A DNA stretch of 64,000 nucleotides from Emiliania huxleyi CCMP1516. Taxonomy: Eukaryota; Haptophyta; Isochrysidales; Noelaerhabdaceae. Below are positions 49,141 to 60,262 of this stretch, piece after piece. The position numbers and the translations under genes were made by a program. The notes beneath the pieces are model-generated. The model was given only the letters and a program-made list of their open reading frames with translations. It had not been told where the DNA came from and made no database searches. The first letter of the stretch is position 1. Each line of letters opens with the position of its first letter. The DNA is taken from positions 959,721 through 1,023,720 of the forward strand of contig NW_005200250.1 in the NCBI RefSeq assembly GCF_000372725.1, given 5' to 3'.

Positions 49141-49789
49141 TGGGCTGTACGGTCTCTCTTTCGCTACGTGTTCAACGACGTTGAACAGTGTTTGACCACG
49201 GCGCTGTTCACAGCGCGCGCGGACGGCAGTTCTGCGAGTCCCGCTCGGCAGGACTTTTGTAAAGCATGCTTGTGGCAAGTTACAGACGCTAGTATCGACC
49301 TCAAGAAGAAGAAAGAAATCGACCTCAGAGACCCAAACTCGAATTAATAATTAAGGCTCAAACTATGGTCAAACAACCGTCAAACAAACAGGTCAAACAA
49401 CGAAAAGAGACTGGTGCGACCGCTAGATGGCGCTTCCCGCCGGCCCCACAAGGCTGCCCAGCCCCAGTAGCACACCGGCCACGTACACCGTAGCGCTGGA
49501 GTCGGTCAGTGAGGCACTAGACGGGCTATGGAACCATGCGCGCGCCGGCCGGACAGGCTGCGCGCAGAGGCCGCGCCGCCTCGATTTCGCACCTCCGCTC
49601 CGCGGCCGACTGAGGGGCCAGCTCGCCCGGCGACAAGCCCAGCCATCGCCCAGCGCCGCGAAGATTGGACGGAGGGGGTGGCACTTGGAGCACTTGGAGG
49701 GCAGTCATTAACCTCACGCCCAGGACCGGGGAGCTAGAAGTCCTAAGAAGCGCACCCAGAGTTTTGGCCAGACGATCGGTGTCGGTCGG
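49141..49789 (+). other. No supported gene
   Basis: Contains a small palindrome GTTCAACGACGTTGAAC at about 49169 and a CAAACAA-rich patch at 49360-49410. The plus-strand frame at 49427-49711 is GC-driven and unrecognised. Confidence 0.45.
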
Positions 49790-49965
49790 GTTACGGGCTA
49801 GAGAGCCCTAGCCCTGGGGGGTGCGCGGCTAGGTGCGCGGTCGCAGGGCCATAACACGGGTCTCCGAGGGTTAGCTCTGCGCTCCGGGTTTCCCCTAGCA
49901 GCGGAACGCCCCCTCTACTCGGAGCTAGTGATACGAGAATACTCTCCGAGGGTTGGCTCGGTGGC
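49790..49965 (-). repeat. Dispersed repeat family B, copy 2 (inverted)
   Basis: Carries the same modules as 7490-7840 in reverse order and strand (GGTGCGCGG...GGTCGCAGGGCCATAACACG, CTCCGAGGGTTAGC, CGCCCCCTCTACTCGGAGCT). Confidence 0.88.
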
Positions 49966-50185
49966 GCTGTGTTGGCTTCGCCGACGACCAATTTGCACTT
50001 GATCCGCAACAACAACAAATGATGAATGAGTTAGATTTGTTTGGGATTTGATATTTATTGTGGGTAGAAGTAATACACCTATTGGCAAGAAAAAAAGCAA
50101 AAGGAAAAGGTGCTTGTTTTTGGCGCTGTGTTGGCGCAGCCGGCGTGACAAGATTGCTTAGTGTGCACACGTGCTCCTGGCTTCA
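49966..50185 (+). promoter_or_regulatory. AT-rich promoter region of the Cys-rich secreted protein gene
   Basis: Unlike the surrounding 65-70% GC, 50000-50110 is AT-rich (TTTGTTTGGGATTTGATATT, AAAAAAAGCAAAAGG). A GGCGCTGTGTTGGC word occurs on both sides (about 49967 and 50121). Promoter role inferred from position before the ATG at 50186. Confidence 0.5.
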
Positions 50186-51622
50186 ATGGGATTTGCGCTT
50201 GTCGCCACCGCGCTCTTCCCGGCCGCCGCTGCCCTCTCCGTCCAAGCACCGGCTCGGCGCCGCCTGGACGGGCCTCTCACGTGCCCAACGAGCGTGTGCG
50301 ACTTCATCTGCGAGCCCTCCGAGTGCACCCTCCCGTCCTGCACCACGCTCTGCTCCGAGTGCTGCTCGCCGGCAGCGACGCCACCGCCACCTGCGCCGCC
50401 GCCACCTGCGCCGCCTGCGGGCTCGCCACGTTACGTGGCGTGTGGCAGGACCGGCCGGTGCGACGAGAGCGACCGGTGGGCGGCTCTGTCCGAGAAGCAC
50501 GAGGTGCGGTGTTGCTCCGACTCGCGAATCGACGGCTGGAAGAAGAAAGATGGGTGCTCCGTGTGGAGCGAGTCCGACGACGATGAGATGGGAGGCGAGT
50601 GCCACCACAACAAGAACTTTGCGCAGGCCTCGACCATCTGCGAGGACGCGGGCGCACGCCTGTGTACTCGGGCGGAGCTGCAGGGGAATTGCGCACGCGG
50701 GTCAGGCTGCGGCCACGACCGCGATCTGATCTGGTCAGGCACGGAGAGCGAGGCGGCCGTCCCCCCGCCATCCTCGGCTGCTCCGCCGCCGCCCGTCGCC
50801 ACCTCGCCATCCGCCTCCCCCTCCTCCGGCTGCGACAGCGACGGATGGTGCCCAAGTCCAGACGGGCCCACGCAGCAGTGCCGCGATGACGCTGGGCCAC
50901 CGTGGGCCGACGACCTGGAGACCTACGGCCCTAACGTCCGCTACCACGACAACACGCCCGCCGAGCCCATCCTGCCGGCAGATGGCGCTTGCCCCGGCGC
51001 CCTTGCCGGTGCGTGCGCCTCCAAGGGCGTCAAGGCCGCCTACCTCGACGGACCGATCGACTGCGGCGGGCAAGGTTGGTTCTGTCGCATCATGCCGCAG
51101 CCCGGCTGGGGCGACTGCAGCTACGGCGACTGCAATTTTGCCAACTGCGCCACTCCTGATGCGGACGAGCTCGACACGGACGGCCACTGCCACGGCTCGG
51201 ACGATGACAGCACGTACGGCTGGTGGGTGCGCGATCACCATTTTAGAGGCTATACAGGCACGCTCAACTGCTGCTGCGGGTGAGCGGCGCCCTTCGCCCG
51301 CGCCGCCTCCGACACCTTCCCTCGTCTCTGACCCGCGCCCTCTTTGCAGGTGGGGCGCGCCAATGTACGGCGTCGTCAACCGCTGTGACTACCGCAAGCC
51401 CGTCAGCGAGGCCGAGGTCTCCACCTCCCGCCGAGAGAGGCGCCTGGGCTCTACCCATGGTCTGCAGCCGAGAGAGTTCCACCGTAGGTTGCGACTTGCC
51501 GCGACGCAAACGAAGAGCACGACGTCGACTTCAACCCCACGTGCGACGCCCACCCTCTCAAGCCCGACCCCGTCACCAACGGCGGCATGTGCTGGACGGT
51601 GCGCAGTTTTGCTGCCAAGTGA
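50186..51622 (+). CDS. Secreted Cys-rich protein, two extracellular modules
   Basis: Exons 50186-51279, 51350-51416, 51488-51622; two GT-AG introns of 70 and 71 nt; 431 aa. MGFALVATALFPAAAALSVQ is a signal peptide. A Cys-rich start (CDFICEPSECTLPSCTTLCS) and Pro linker lead to module 1: CGRTGRCDE...HEVRCCSDSRID...TICEDAGARLCTRAELQGNC...CGHDRDLIW, a pattern I know from secreted proteins of algae. A second Pro/Ser linker precedes module 2 (CDSDGWCPSPDG...GQGWFCRIMPQPGWGDCSYG...TLNCCCGWGAPMYGVVNRCD), completed by the two short exons and ending CWTVRSFAAK. About 40 cysteines imply many disulphides. Probable cell-wall, scale or ligand-binding role; no enzymatic motif seen. The start of the second intron resembles the start of exon 3. 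Confidence 0.82.
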
Positions 51623-51907
51623 GGTCCAAGGACCACATGAGGTCGACCTGAGGTCGACGCGGGCGACGAGGCGAGGGGGGTGTCCTGGTGAAAGGGCGAG
51701 GGAAGGCCAAGGCGTGGCGCGGCGGGCGAACCCGAGCGACATGCCGACATGTTCATTAAGTGTGTACCTACGGTCTTACGCCTGTGTGGCAGTACTGCTC
51801 TTCCCCCCGAGGCGACGTGGCTCCTGTCTCTGCGCGTTTGCGCGCGCGCATGCTCACACCGGCCTATGTACGTACGTATGTAGATTATGTGGATGTATTT
51901 TCTTTGG

Positions 51908-51978
51908 CGTGGAGATGCGAGGGTCGCCCCCCCTTGCCCGTGCCCCACCCCACCTTGTGTGTGTGGAGACGTTTTACC
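51908..51978 (+). repeat. Dispersed repeat family F, copy 2
   Basis: CGTGGAGATGCGAGGGTCGC...CCCTTGCCCGTGCCCCACCC...TTGTGTGTGTGGAGACGTTTTACC matches 32284-32346 in the same orientation. The rest of 51623-52338 holds no supported gene. Confidence 0.85.
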
Positions 51979-52338
51979 GCGCGGTCGCCAGCTCTCCAGC
52001 TCGTCGTTTGGTCACTGGGGGAGTTTTGTAGAGGTGTTGGGGTTGTTGTTGACCTCTTGACCGATGCATTGTTGTTCACCTACAAAGAATTTTACAACAA
52101 AGCTCCCGACCTCTCTCTCTCTCTGTAGACTGACTCTCCTCCAACGCAACCTCTTTCAGTCCGCCCCGGGCCGCGGATCGGGCCGGGGCAGGGGCGGGGG
52201 CAGCGTCCCGCTTCCGGGAATGTTCATATCATAAGACAAAAAATGCAAGTAGGAAGGCGGGAGAATAAATCCGGCTTCGCGGCCCGAAATTTTACTCGAA
52301 TTCGTTTTTCCGGCCGTCCCAACAGCCGGCGGCGATCG

Positions 52339-53072
52339 ATGGCGGACCCCGAGCAGCAGAAGGAGCATAAGGAGGAGGCGTCGCCCGAATCAGACAAATC
52401 GCGCTGGCGCACAGCACTGCTCGTCATTGCATTGCTTCTCTGCGGCTTGGGCGTCGGCGTGGGGGCTGGGCTGGGCCTCGGCCTCCGGGAGGACGGCGAG
52501 GGGCACCACAAGGCAGAGGAGGATCTTCAGGGGGTCCGCCCGAGCCTGCACCCGCACGACCGCAACGACCACCTCACGGGGGAGGCCGGCCATCGCCACC
52601 CCGGTGAGCAGGAGAGGATCCTGTGTCCCTCCGGGGACAACAACGTTGAAGAGGCGCTTGGGCAGCTCGAGAACCTCGGCAAACAGATTGAGACGTGCCA
52701 CAAAAGAGTAGATGCAACAGCGCCCGTTTCAAAATGCCAGTCTTGCAGCGAGCCCTCCTCACCTACAGTATTATGTGACGCCGCCTCGCTACACCGCCTC
52801 GCTACACCGCCTCGCTTCGCTCCTTTCGCAGGTGGTGCGCTGACGTTGTCTCGGCCCTCGAGGACGAGTGTCCGTTTCGGTGCGCTCAACCGATGAGCAC
52901 GCTGCGGCGGTACTACGCGGAGTGCGATGGTGTGCAGCCGCACCCCATCTACGAGCAGCTTGAAGCCAAGGGTACGTGTGAGCCGAGAGGACATCACCAC
53001 AACCAAGGCGACCACGACCGAGGCAAAGCCAGCGGAGAACCACCTATGATGGACAGCGATGATGGACGGTGA
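52339..53072 (+). CDS. Single-pass membrane protein with a Cys-rich ectodomain
   Basis: ATG at 52339 (MADPEQQKEHKEEASPESDK); an in-frame ATG also lies at 52243. Exons 52339-52739 and 52832-53072; a GT-AG intron of 92 nt. After an acidic cytoplasmic N-terminus, WRTALLVIALLLCGLGVGVG plus a Gly-rich run forms one TM helix (type II orientation likely). The ectodomain has spaced cysteines: ETCHKRVDA, SKCQWCADVVSALEDECPFR, CAQPMSTLRRYYAECDG, a spacing loosely like saposin-type helical bundles. The tail is His/Asp-rich. A strong donor-like GTACGTG at about 52972 means another intron and a different C-terminus are possible. Function unknown. Confidence 0.6.
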
Positions 53073-53633
53073 GAGTCGGAGGCAGTGGGCTCCACTTAGA
53101 GCGGTGGCCGTGGTCGCCGCGCGCCGAGAGGCTCGGAGCCACCTGGTTATTTATTGGTTTGAGACACATTGATTGCGGCGTGACAACCGCTTTTGAGCTC
53201 CCCGCTTGAGCGAGGCAGAGTTGGTACTTCAGATCTTGAGAGGTATGAATGACGTAGTTGTGGGGGGGAGGGGAGGGGCGGCAGTGCATGTGTCGTGTGT
53301 AAGGGCACACGACGCTCATTCGGTCGTATCTATGCGGAAACTTAACCGGTAATCCGCCCCCGCATCTCGTGACGGCGCGCAACCCCGCGAACGACCGGGA
53401 CGCACACGGTCGGGGACCGCGGTGGAGGCTCGACGATGGCGAGCGGGGGTGTGACGACGTGTACTGATGACATTTTAAGGCTTCAACGACGGAGCACGGA
53501 GGCGGAGCCGTCCCAGCGCGAGGCCCTAACGAGCTAGCACGGGCCACGGCGCGGCGCCACCCCGGTGCGGGTATTGACTGCAACCCGCTTCGCTCGCGCG
53601 CGGGAGACGGCGCGTTTTAGAGAGATGAGGGCA
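53073..53633. other. No supported gene
   Basis: The minus-strand frame at 53044-53583 does not read like protein. No repeats beyond short G runs. Confidence 0.45.
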
Positions 53634-53700
53634 TGAGCACTGGATAGGGTCGATTCCGCATGGTACGGGACCCCTCGCGCGATCGTCTCGCCCTCCCTCG
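53634..53700 (+). repeat. Dispersed repeat family D, copy 3 (partial)
   Basis: GAGCACTGGATAGGGTCGAT...CCGCATGGTACGGGACCCCT matches the reverse complement of 56877-56937. It lies directly upstream of the aldehyde dehydrogenase start. Confidence 0.85.
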
Positions 53701-53734
53701 CTGGGGGAACCCTGGGTCAAAGCGCGCTCATCAC

Positions 53735-55908
53735 ATGGCGTCGAGGCTGTTGCATCGCCCCGCCCTCCTCCGCGCGGCCCCGGCGGCGGCCGCGCGGCTC
53801 CGCTCTACGGCCGTTGAGTCCGCCCTCAGCTCGGTCGCCGACGGGCTCGGCCTTCCTAGCAAGTACGGGCACTACATCAACGGGCAGTTTGTTGAGCCGG
53901 CGAACGGACAGTACTTCGACAACATCTCTCCCATCGACGGGCAGCCCTTCATTCAGGCGGCGCGTGGGACAAAGGCTGACGTCGACGCCGCCGTGCTGGC
54001 GGCCAACACCGCTTACCGCACGACCTGGTCCAAGGTGTCGGTGACGGAACGCTCGAACATGCTCCTGAAGATTGCCGACCTGCTCGAGGAGAACCTCGAG
54101 CGACTCGCAACGATCGAGTGTGTGGACAACGGCAAGGCGCTGCGCGAGACAAAGGCGGCCGACATCCCGCTCTCAATCGACCACTTCCGCTACTTTGCGG
54201 GAGTGATCCGGGCGGAAGAGGGCGCTGCGTCGGAGATCGACGCAAACACTCTGTCGCTCTCCATCCAGGAGCCGCTCGGCGTCGTCGGCCAGATCATCCC
54301 CTGGAACTTTCCGATCCTGATGGCGGCCTGGAAGCTGGCGCCGGCGCTCGCGGCGGGCAACTGCGTTGTCCTCAAGCCGGCGGAGCAGACACCGACGAGC
54401 ATCATGGCGGTGATGGAGCTCCTCTCGACCGTGCTGCCGCCCGGCGTCGTCAACGTCGTCTCTGGCTTCGGCGGCGAGGCGGGCGAGGCGCTCGCGACCA
54501 ACAAAGGGATCGCAAAGCTCGGCTTCACCGGCTCAACGGCCACGGGGAAGAACATCCTGCATGCGGCGGCGGAGAGCCTGATCCCGACGACGCTCGAGCT
54601 GGGCGGCAAGAGCCCGTCCCTCTTCTTCTCCTCCGTCCTCGACAAGGACGACGACTTCCTTGACAAGGCGGTGGAGGGGGCGGTGCTCTTTGCCCTCAAC
54701 CAGGGAGAGGCGCGAGGTAGCCGAGATCTGGCCGAGATCTAGCCGAGATCTGGCCGAGATTCGGCCGAGAGCCGCTCTAACCGGCCCAGCCCCCTCTGAT
54801 TGCCGCAGGTGTGCACGTGCCAGTCTCGGCTGCTCGTGCAGGAAGACATCTACGAGCGCTTCATGGAGAAGGTCGTCGCGCGCACGGAGGCGATCAAGAC
54901 GGGGGACCCGCTCGACGAGGCGACGATGATGGGGGCGCAGGTCTCGAGCTAATTAGCATTAAGTTTCGCGTCTAGCAGCTGAGCCGTGATTACGACGGTG
55001 GGGGCGCAGGTCTCGAGCGCGCAGCACGAGAAGATCGTCAACTACATCAACCTCGGCACCTCGGAGGGCGCAAAGGTGCTCACCGGCGGCGCGGCCAACG
55101 ACGTGGTCAACGGCGGCTACTACATCAAGCCCACCATCCTCTCCGGCACAAACGACATGAAGATCTTCCAGGCGTCCGCCTCCGCCTCCCTCGCCGCCGC
55201 CGCCTCCCTCGCCGCCGCCGCCTTCGCCTCCGCCTCCGCCTCCGCCTCCGCCACCGCCTCGCCACCTCCACCTCCTTCCTCGCCACCGCCGCCCTCTCCT
55301 CCTGCCCCCCCCCCCTCCCCCCCGCCCCCTCTTAGGAGGAGATCTTCGGCCCCGTCACGAGCGTCACCACCTTCAGGGACGAGGAGGAGGCCGTCGCCAT
55401 CGCAAACGACACGGTGTACGGCCTCGGCGCCGGCGTGTGGACGCGCGACGCCCACCAGGCGTACACGGTGCCGCGCCAGATCCAGGCGGGCCGCGTCTGG
55501 GTCAACTGGTGCCGCCGCACCACCCCGCCCACCCCGCCGCCCCCGGCCGCCCCCCGCCCACCCCCGCCGCCCCCGGCCTCGTGGTGTGTCCGCCCCAGCC
55601 TCCCGCCGGACACCCCCCCCTCCCCTCCCCCCCCCCCCCCCCTCTCCCCCACCCCCCCTCTCCCCCGTGCGGCGCCGCAGCTACCACGCCTACCCGGCGC
55701 ACGCGCCGTTCGGCGGCTACAAGCAGTCGGGCTCGGGTCGCGAGACACACAAGATGATGCTCAACCACTACCGCCAGACCAAAAACATGCTCGTCTCGTA
55801 CGACAAGTCCAAGCTCGGTGAGACGCCGCGCACCCGCAGGCCACGCTACACACACCTCCCGCCCCACCCGGTGTCCCCGCCCCCTCTCCACCCGCAGGCT
55901 TCTTTTAG
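53735..55908 (+). CDS. Mitochondrial aldehyde dehydrogenase (ALDH1/2-like)
   Basis: NAD-dependent oxidation of aldehydes to acids. Exons 53735-54709, 54809-54940, 55010-55171, 55336-55508, 55681-55817, 55898-55908; 529 aa; donors [30 protein letters not shown] is a mitochondrial presequence. Key motifs: [45 protein letters not shown] (catalytic Glu), NQGE|VCTCQSR with the catalytic Cys formed over intron 1, EEIFGPV, and [20 protein letters not shown] across intron 4. The last exon is only 11 nt and completes the typical LGFF end. Intron 1 has a tandem GCCGAGATCT repeat; introns 3 and 4 are low-complexity C/T-rich. Intron 2 lies between two perfect 20-bp copies (54930-54949 and 54999-55018) that span both splice junctions. 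Confidence 0.95.
54930..55018 (+). repeat. 20-bp direct repeat bracketing ALDH intron 2
   Basis: TGGGGGCGCAGGTCTCGAGC occurs at 54930-54949 and again at 54999-55018. Splicing at CAG|GTCTCG in both copies removes exactly one copy plus 49 nt of lower-GC filler (TAATTAGCATTAAGTTTCGC...), leaving the coding sequence intact. It looks like an insertion with a long target duplication. Confidence 0.95.
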
Positions 55909-56331
55909 ACATCGCTTACTCGCGCCGGCCCCTGCTGCGGCCCGCCACGGCAAACGATGAGACGGCCGGCGGAGTGTCCTTCTCACGTTGAACGCGAGAT
56001 GCGCCGCCGTTACCTCCTAGTGCACAGGACCACAAACAAAATCTCTCTCATGACCATGAGCATGACGAGAGCGAGCGCGCCGAGATACGGAAAGCTGCTC
56101 GCCCAGGGATGATGTCTTGATCCCGCACATGCTAGGAATACGTTTGGAGCTTTCCCCGGTTTCCCCGCCCCACAAAGCGTACGCGTACATTGAGCACACT
56201 TGAGAGACGCGTCAGTCCCCTATGACCTACCCCGGGTATATGCGCGGCGGGCGAACCGCAACCTGCGACGCGTCGACTCTGTCTTAGATACCTCTCTCCG
56301 AGGCCCGCACGCGACCACCCTCCGGGCTACT
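55909..56331. other. No supported gene
   Basis: 3' flank of aldehyde dehydrogenase and upstream region of the small membrane protein. A CATGACCATGAGCATGACG stretch lies at about 56048. Confidence 0.45.
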
Positions 56332-56625
56332 ATGTGGGCCGTCCTGATTGCGGCAATCTGCTGCTCCCTGCTCGCCGCGATTGTCCTCGGTGTCCCTCAG
56401 CTAGCGTTTCCTTCCCCGCCGCTTGTGCCAACGCTCGCCTTCATTGCCACGGCCGGCACGTCCCTTGCGGCCGCGGTGGTGAGACGCCGCTCCTCGAGAA
56501 AGGCGACCAGCCTGCCACTGCCAGTTGCGCAGCCGATTAAGAGGGGGCGGAAGCACCGGTATGCGCAGGACCTGGCAGCGCAGGACCCGCCACAGGCGTA
56601 CTCTATTAGATTATCCTCGATCTAG
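56332..56625 (+). CDS. Small two-helix membrane protein (97 aa)
   Basis: ATG at 56332: MWAVLIAAICCSLLAAIVLG and VPTLAFIATAGTSLAAAVV form two hydrophobic helices joined by a short Pro-rich loop, followed by a basic tail (RRRSSRKATSLPLPVAQPIK). Intronless. No family recognised; the first helix could also be a signal peptide. Its frame is open upstream to 56200, but the extension is not hydrophobic. Confidence 0.5.
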   Translation: MWAVLIAAICCSLLAAIVLGVPQLAFPSPPLVPTLAFIATAGTSLAAAVVRRRSSRKATSLPLPVAQPIKRGRKHRYAQDLAAQDPPQAYSIRLSSI

Positions 56626-56709
56626 CTCTATACAGGTCGCGCCAGCCGAGCCGCGCGATGGAAGCCCACACGCGCCCTCACCTTGGGTCCTGCCCTCTCC
56701 TCGAGGCCC

Positions 56710-56937
56710 TCTCCTAACTAAATCCCGGATCCTGCTGAACAAGCTCCTCTTGTAGCTCGATCGGTCACACCGCCATCGCCGTCGGGGAGAGGGGCGACGA
56801 CACTGCTTTGGCAGCGTGCACCTCAATCCTGTACCGTGTTTGTTATGACCCCCCCCAATGAACACACCAGTGAGGGTGGGCGAGACGATCGAGGGGTCCC
56901 GTACCATGCGGAACCGACCCTATCCAGTGCTCAAGTG
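56710..56937 (-). repeat. Dispersed repeat family D, copy 2 (inverted, longest)
   Basis: The reverse complement of 18517-18690 plus an extension (CGAGACGATCGAGGGGTCCC, then GTACCATGCGGAACC) shared with 53634-53700. It lies 100 bp upstream of the NT-C2 gene. Confidence 0.9.
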
Positions 56938-57035
56938 CTCAAACAACGAGGGGGTCCCCGCTTCGAGCCCGCCGCCCGCGTTGGAGCCGCCGAAGAGAAG
57001 GGGTGCGCCCCCTGCCGCGTCCCATCGAGCGTGCC

Positions 57036-59495
57036 ATGCCCTCTGTCCTTTCGGCCAGCCGCGCGCTCAAGGCGACCTCGAAGCTGCGCACGGCCACTAA
57101 GCACGCCGGCCGCAAACGCGACAAGTACTCGTTTGAAGCGACCGGCATCACGGTCGCCGGCCTGCCGGACCGCCCGCTCGACAGCGGCTGCCAGGAGCTG
57201 GTGGTACAGCTGGCGCGGGGGCCAAAGATTGCGAGCTGCTCCGTGGACGTCCCTGGCGGCCACCCCGCCGGCGGCGCCGTCAGCTGGGGCGAGCAGAAGC
57301 TCACGTTTGTCGCGACGCTCTACTCTTCCAAGACGGGCAAGGACTTTTCAGACAAGCGGTACCGCGCGTCGCTGCTGGCGGCGAAGCCGGTCGACCGGGG
57401 CGGGAAGCGGCAGCTGCGCGAGGTGGGGCACGTCGACTTCAACCTGAGCGACTTCGCCAACTCGGCCACGCCCCGCCGGCTGCAGCTCGAGGTTCCCCTC
57501 TCAAAGCGCGTCAAGGGCGGGGGCGGCCCGGTCCGGCTGGTGCTGCACCTGAGCGCGGCGCACCTGGGGACAGCGGACGAGGACGACGACGACGAGTCCA
57601 TCTCGTCGGCGCTCTCGGGCTTCACCGACGCATCCTCGCGCTACACCGCCTCGGAGGCCCCCTCGGAGGGGACCCTCGAGCAGGACCTGTCTGGGTTTGG
57701 GGAGGAGGCGGGAGAGCTCGCAGAGCCGAGCGGCAAGTCGACGGGCCTCTCTGCGGCGGAGGCGATCGCGGCCGCGCGCTCGAGTCGCAGGCCCGCCGCG
57801 GCGCCGCCCCGAGAGACGCCGCCGCCGCGGCCGACGAGCGAGCGGCCGAGGTCGATGGCGGCTCTCTCGGCGGCAGAGGAGCCGGCGGCGGCGGCCGGCG
57901 CCGCGAACCCGTTTGGGGAGCCCGACCCGCCCGCGGGGGAGGGGGCGGGCGGCGGCGACGCTGGGAACCCCTTCGCCTCTCCGGACGACGACGCCCGCTC
58001 CGACTCGAGCCTCGCTTCGGCGGCGGCGGCGGATGCGCTCTTTGACCGAAAGGAGGAGGACACCGAGGATGAGGAGGAGGCGGCCAAGCCTCCGCCGCGG
58101 CTGGCGGCGGCGACGCGCACCGCGAGCGGCGGCGACCCGGGCGCGTCGGTGCGCGAGCGCATGGCCGCCTTTCGGACCGCCGCCGCCGCCTCGAGCGCTT
58201 CGAGTGCTCTCGAGCGCAAAGTGGCGGCGCGCGGCGGCGGCGGCGCTGCGGGCGGGAGGAGCACGTCTGAGAAGCTGGCGCAGATCCGGCAGCTGCAGGG
58301 CATGCGCGACGGGCTCGAGTCGCGCCTCGAGTCGATCAAGACCAGGAAGGAGGGCGGCGGCCTCGCCGCTGCCGGAGAACGCGTCGTCAAGACGACCTCC
58401 TTCGCTCGCACCGCGCGCGGCGCTGCCGCCGCAAGCGGCAGCGCGTCCGCGGCGGGCGGCGCGGCGGGCGGCGCGGCGGGCGGCGCAGCGCCCGCGGCGG
58501 CGCCCGCGGCGGGCCCGCCTCCCACGCCACCGCTGCCGCCGGCTGCGGCCGCGGAGGCCGAGACCGTCACCAGGGTAGCCAGCAGCGAGGAGTCTCTGCC
58601 CCGCCCTAAGAGGCGCGACGCGGAGCCGGCCGCCGCCGCTGCGGCCGCTGCCGCCGCTGCCGCCGCCGCCGCTGGCGGCGGCGGCGGCGGCGTGGAGCAG
58701 CAGCAGCAGCTCATCTCAATGAAGGCGCAGCTCGAGGCGGCGCGCGGCGAGGCGGACGCGGCGCGCGCAGAGGCGGAGGCGCTGCGCGCGGAGAGCCGGG
58801 CGGCCATCGAGGAGCGGGACGCGCTGCGGCGGGCGATGGAGGCGGATTCGGACGATGAGGAAGGGAGCGACGCGGCGCACAGCGCGGAGGTGTCGGCGCT
58901 GCGCGGCCAAGCGGAGGCGCTGCAGGCGCAGCTCGATGCCGTCTCCGCCGCGGAGAAGGGTGCGGCCGTGAGGAACCGGCTTCTGGAGGAGGAGCTGGCG
59001 CAGGCGCGGCGGCAGGCGGCGGCGGCGGTGCGCGGCGGCGCGGCGGCGGCCGACGGCGCGGCTGAGCTCGAGGCGCTCGAGGAGGAGCACGCTGAGATGG
59101 CCCTCCAGCTGGTGGAGGCCAAGCTGGCGGCGGCGGAGGCGGCCTTCGAGCGTGATGAGATGGGCGCGCGCGCAAACAAGGCGCGCGAGGCTAGTGGGTT
59201 GAGTAGTTGAGGAGCTCGTCCGTCCGAGCGTGCCGGCAAGGGGTGCCGTCGAGGCGCTGGTCGCAGCGCCCATGCGCATCCGGCCGACCCCTTTTCTCTT
59301 CCTCCGCCTCCTCGCCAGGCGCGTCGGGGCGGTCGGTCGGTCGCCGAGCAGCTGACGGCGCTCGAGGTGCGTTACGAGGACTTGCGACGGCAGTACGAGT
59401 CGGACATGCGCAAGATGATCGACCTTAAGCTGCAGTGCGCCGAGGCGGTTTCGCGCGCGTCGGACCTGGAGGAGGCGCTGCAGAAGCGGCGGTAG
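57036..59495 (+). CDS. NT-type C2 domain protein with coiled-coil C-terminus (EEIG1/EHBP1-like N-terminus)
   Basis: Probable membrane- or vesicle-trafficking scaffold. Exons 57036-59180 and 59319-59495 with a GC-AG intron of 138 nt; 773 aa. Residues about 20-190 form an NT-C2 domain: KYSFEATGITVAGLPDRPLD, QELVVQLARGPKIASCSVDV, AVSWGEQKLTFVATLYSSKT, then VGHVDFNLSDFANS and LQLEVPL. Residues about 195-540 are disordered, acidic then Ala/Gly/Pro-rich, with NPFGEPD and NPFASPDD motifs of the NPF type that bind EH domains. From about 560 there is a long coiled coil (LISMKAQLEAARGEADAARA, VSALRGQAEALQAQLDAVSA), finished by exon 2 (VAEQLTALEVRYEDLRRQYE, then SDMRKMIDLKLQCAEAV). The intron and exon 2 both begin GCGCG. 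Start chosen as the first ATG before the domain. Confidence 0.82.
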
Positions 59496-59744
59496 AGCGG
59501 ATTAGCGGAAGCGGCGCACACGCCCCCGCATGCGAAGTGTCTCTGTCTGTGTGCGGGAGCGGGTGATCTTGGTCTTGGCGGAAGTGGTGGTTGGCCGACG
59601 CGACTGGGAGTACAAACACATGAATACGTGTGGTGGGTAGACATGGTTTTAAGTTCGAGGGATGTTGGAATAGTGCCGTCAGTGGCTGCACATGTCGCCC
59701 ATGTATTAGAGACGACTACTGGGCTGGGTCGTTTTACTTTACGA

Positions 59745-60262
59745 GGCATTGTGGGGTTGGCACTCCCATCGACCCTCATGACCTCCTGCGGTCTCTGAGA
59801 TGGACACCAGTGGGTGTGGGACCACAGCCAGGATACACTCGAAGGCTGGGTAAGCAGTAGAGGTCGATACTCGACGCGTCCCACATGGTCTGTGTCGCTG
59901 TCGGCACGCTGTCGACAGGACGCGTCGAGCGACACCGGTGGCAGTGCCACCCAGGAGTGGTCGGGCGGTCTCCCGTCATGAGAGAGCCACCATGTGATCC
60001 GTATGATGATTCCTGACAACCGCCTCAGTCAACTTTCGTCACAGTTCCCGCTCTGAGAGGAGCTGCGGGTCAGTTCGACAGCTGGCGCTGTGTCGCCGGC
60101 GTGCGGCGGCCTGCCTCCGGAGGTGCCTCTGAGGTGGACATTTTTTGGTCACCGTGAGAGAACGCGTTCGAATTTTCACTCCGGAACTTCAACTTCACAC
60201 GCGCACCGGCCAGGGCTACAATAGTGCCAGTGAGGCGAAGGCGCGAGTCGGAAGGCCGACAA
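59745..60262 (-). repeat. Dispersed repeat family E, copy 2 (inverted)
   Basis: Nearly identical to the reverse complement of 32415-32930 over about 515 bp, one boundary at GGGGTTGGCACTCCCATCG, the other at GCGAGTCGGAAGGCC. It lies just after the NT-C2 gene. Confidence 0.92.
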
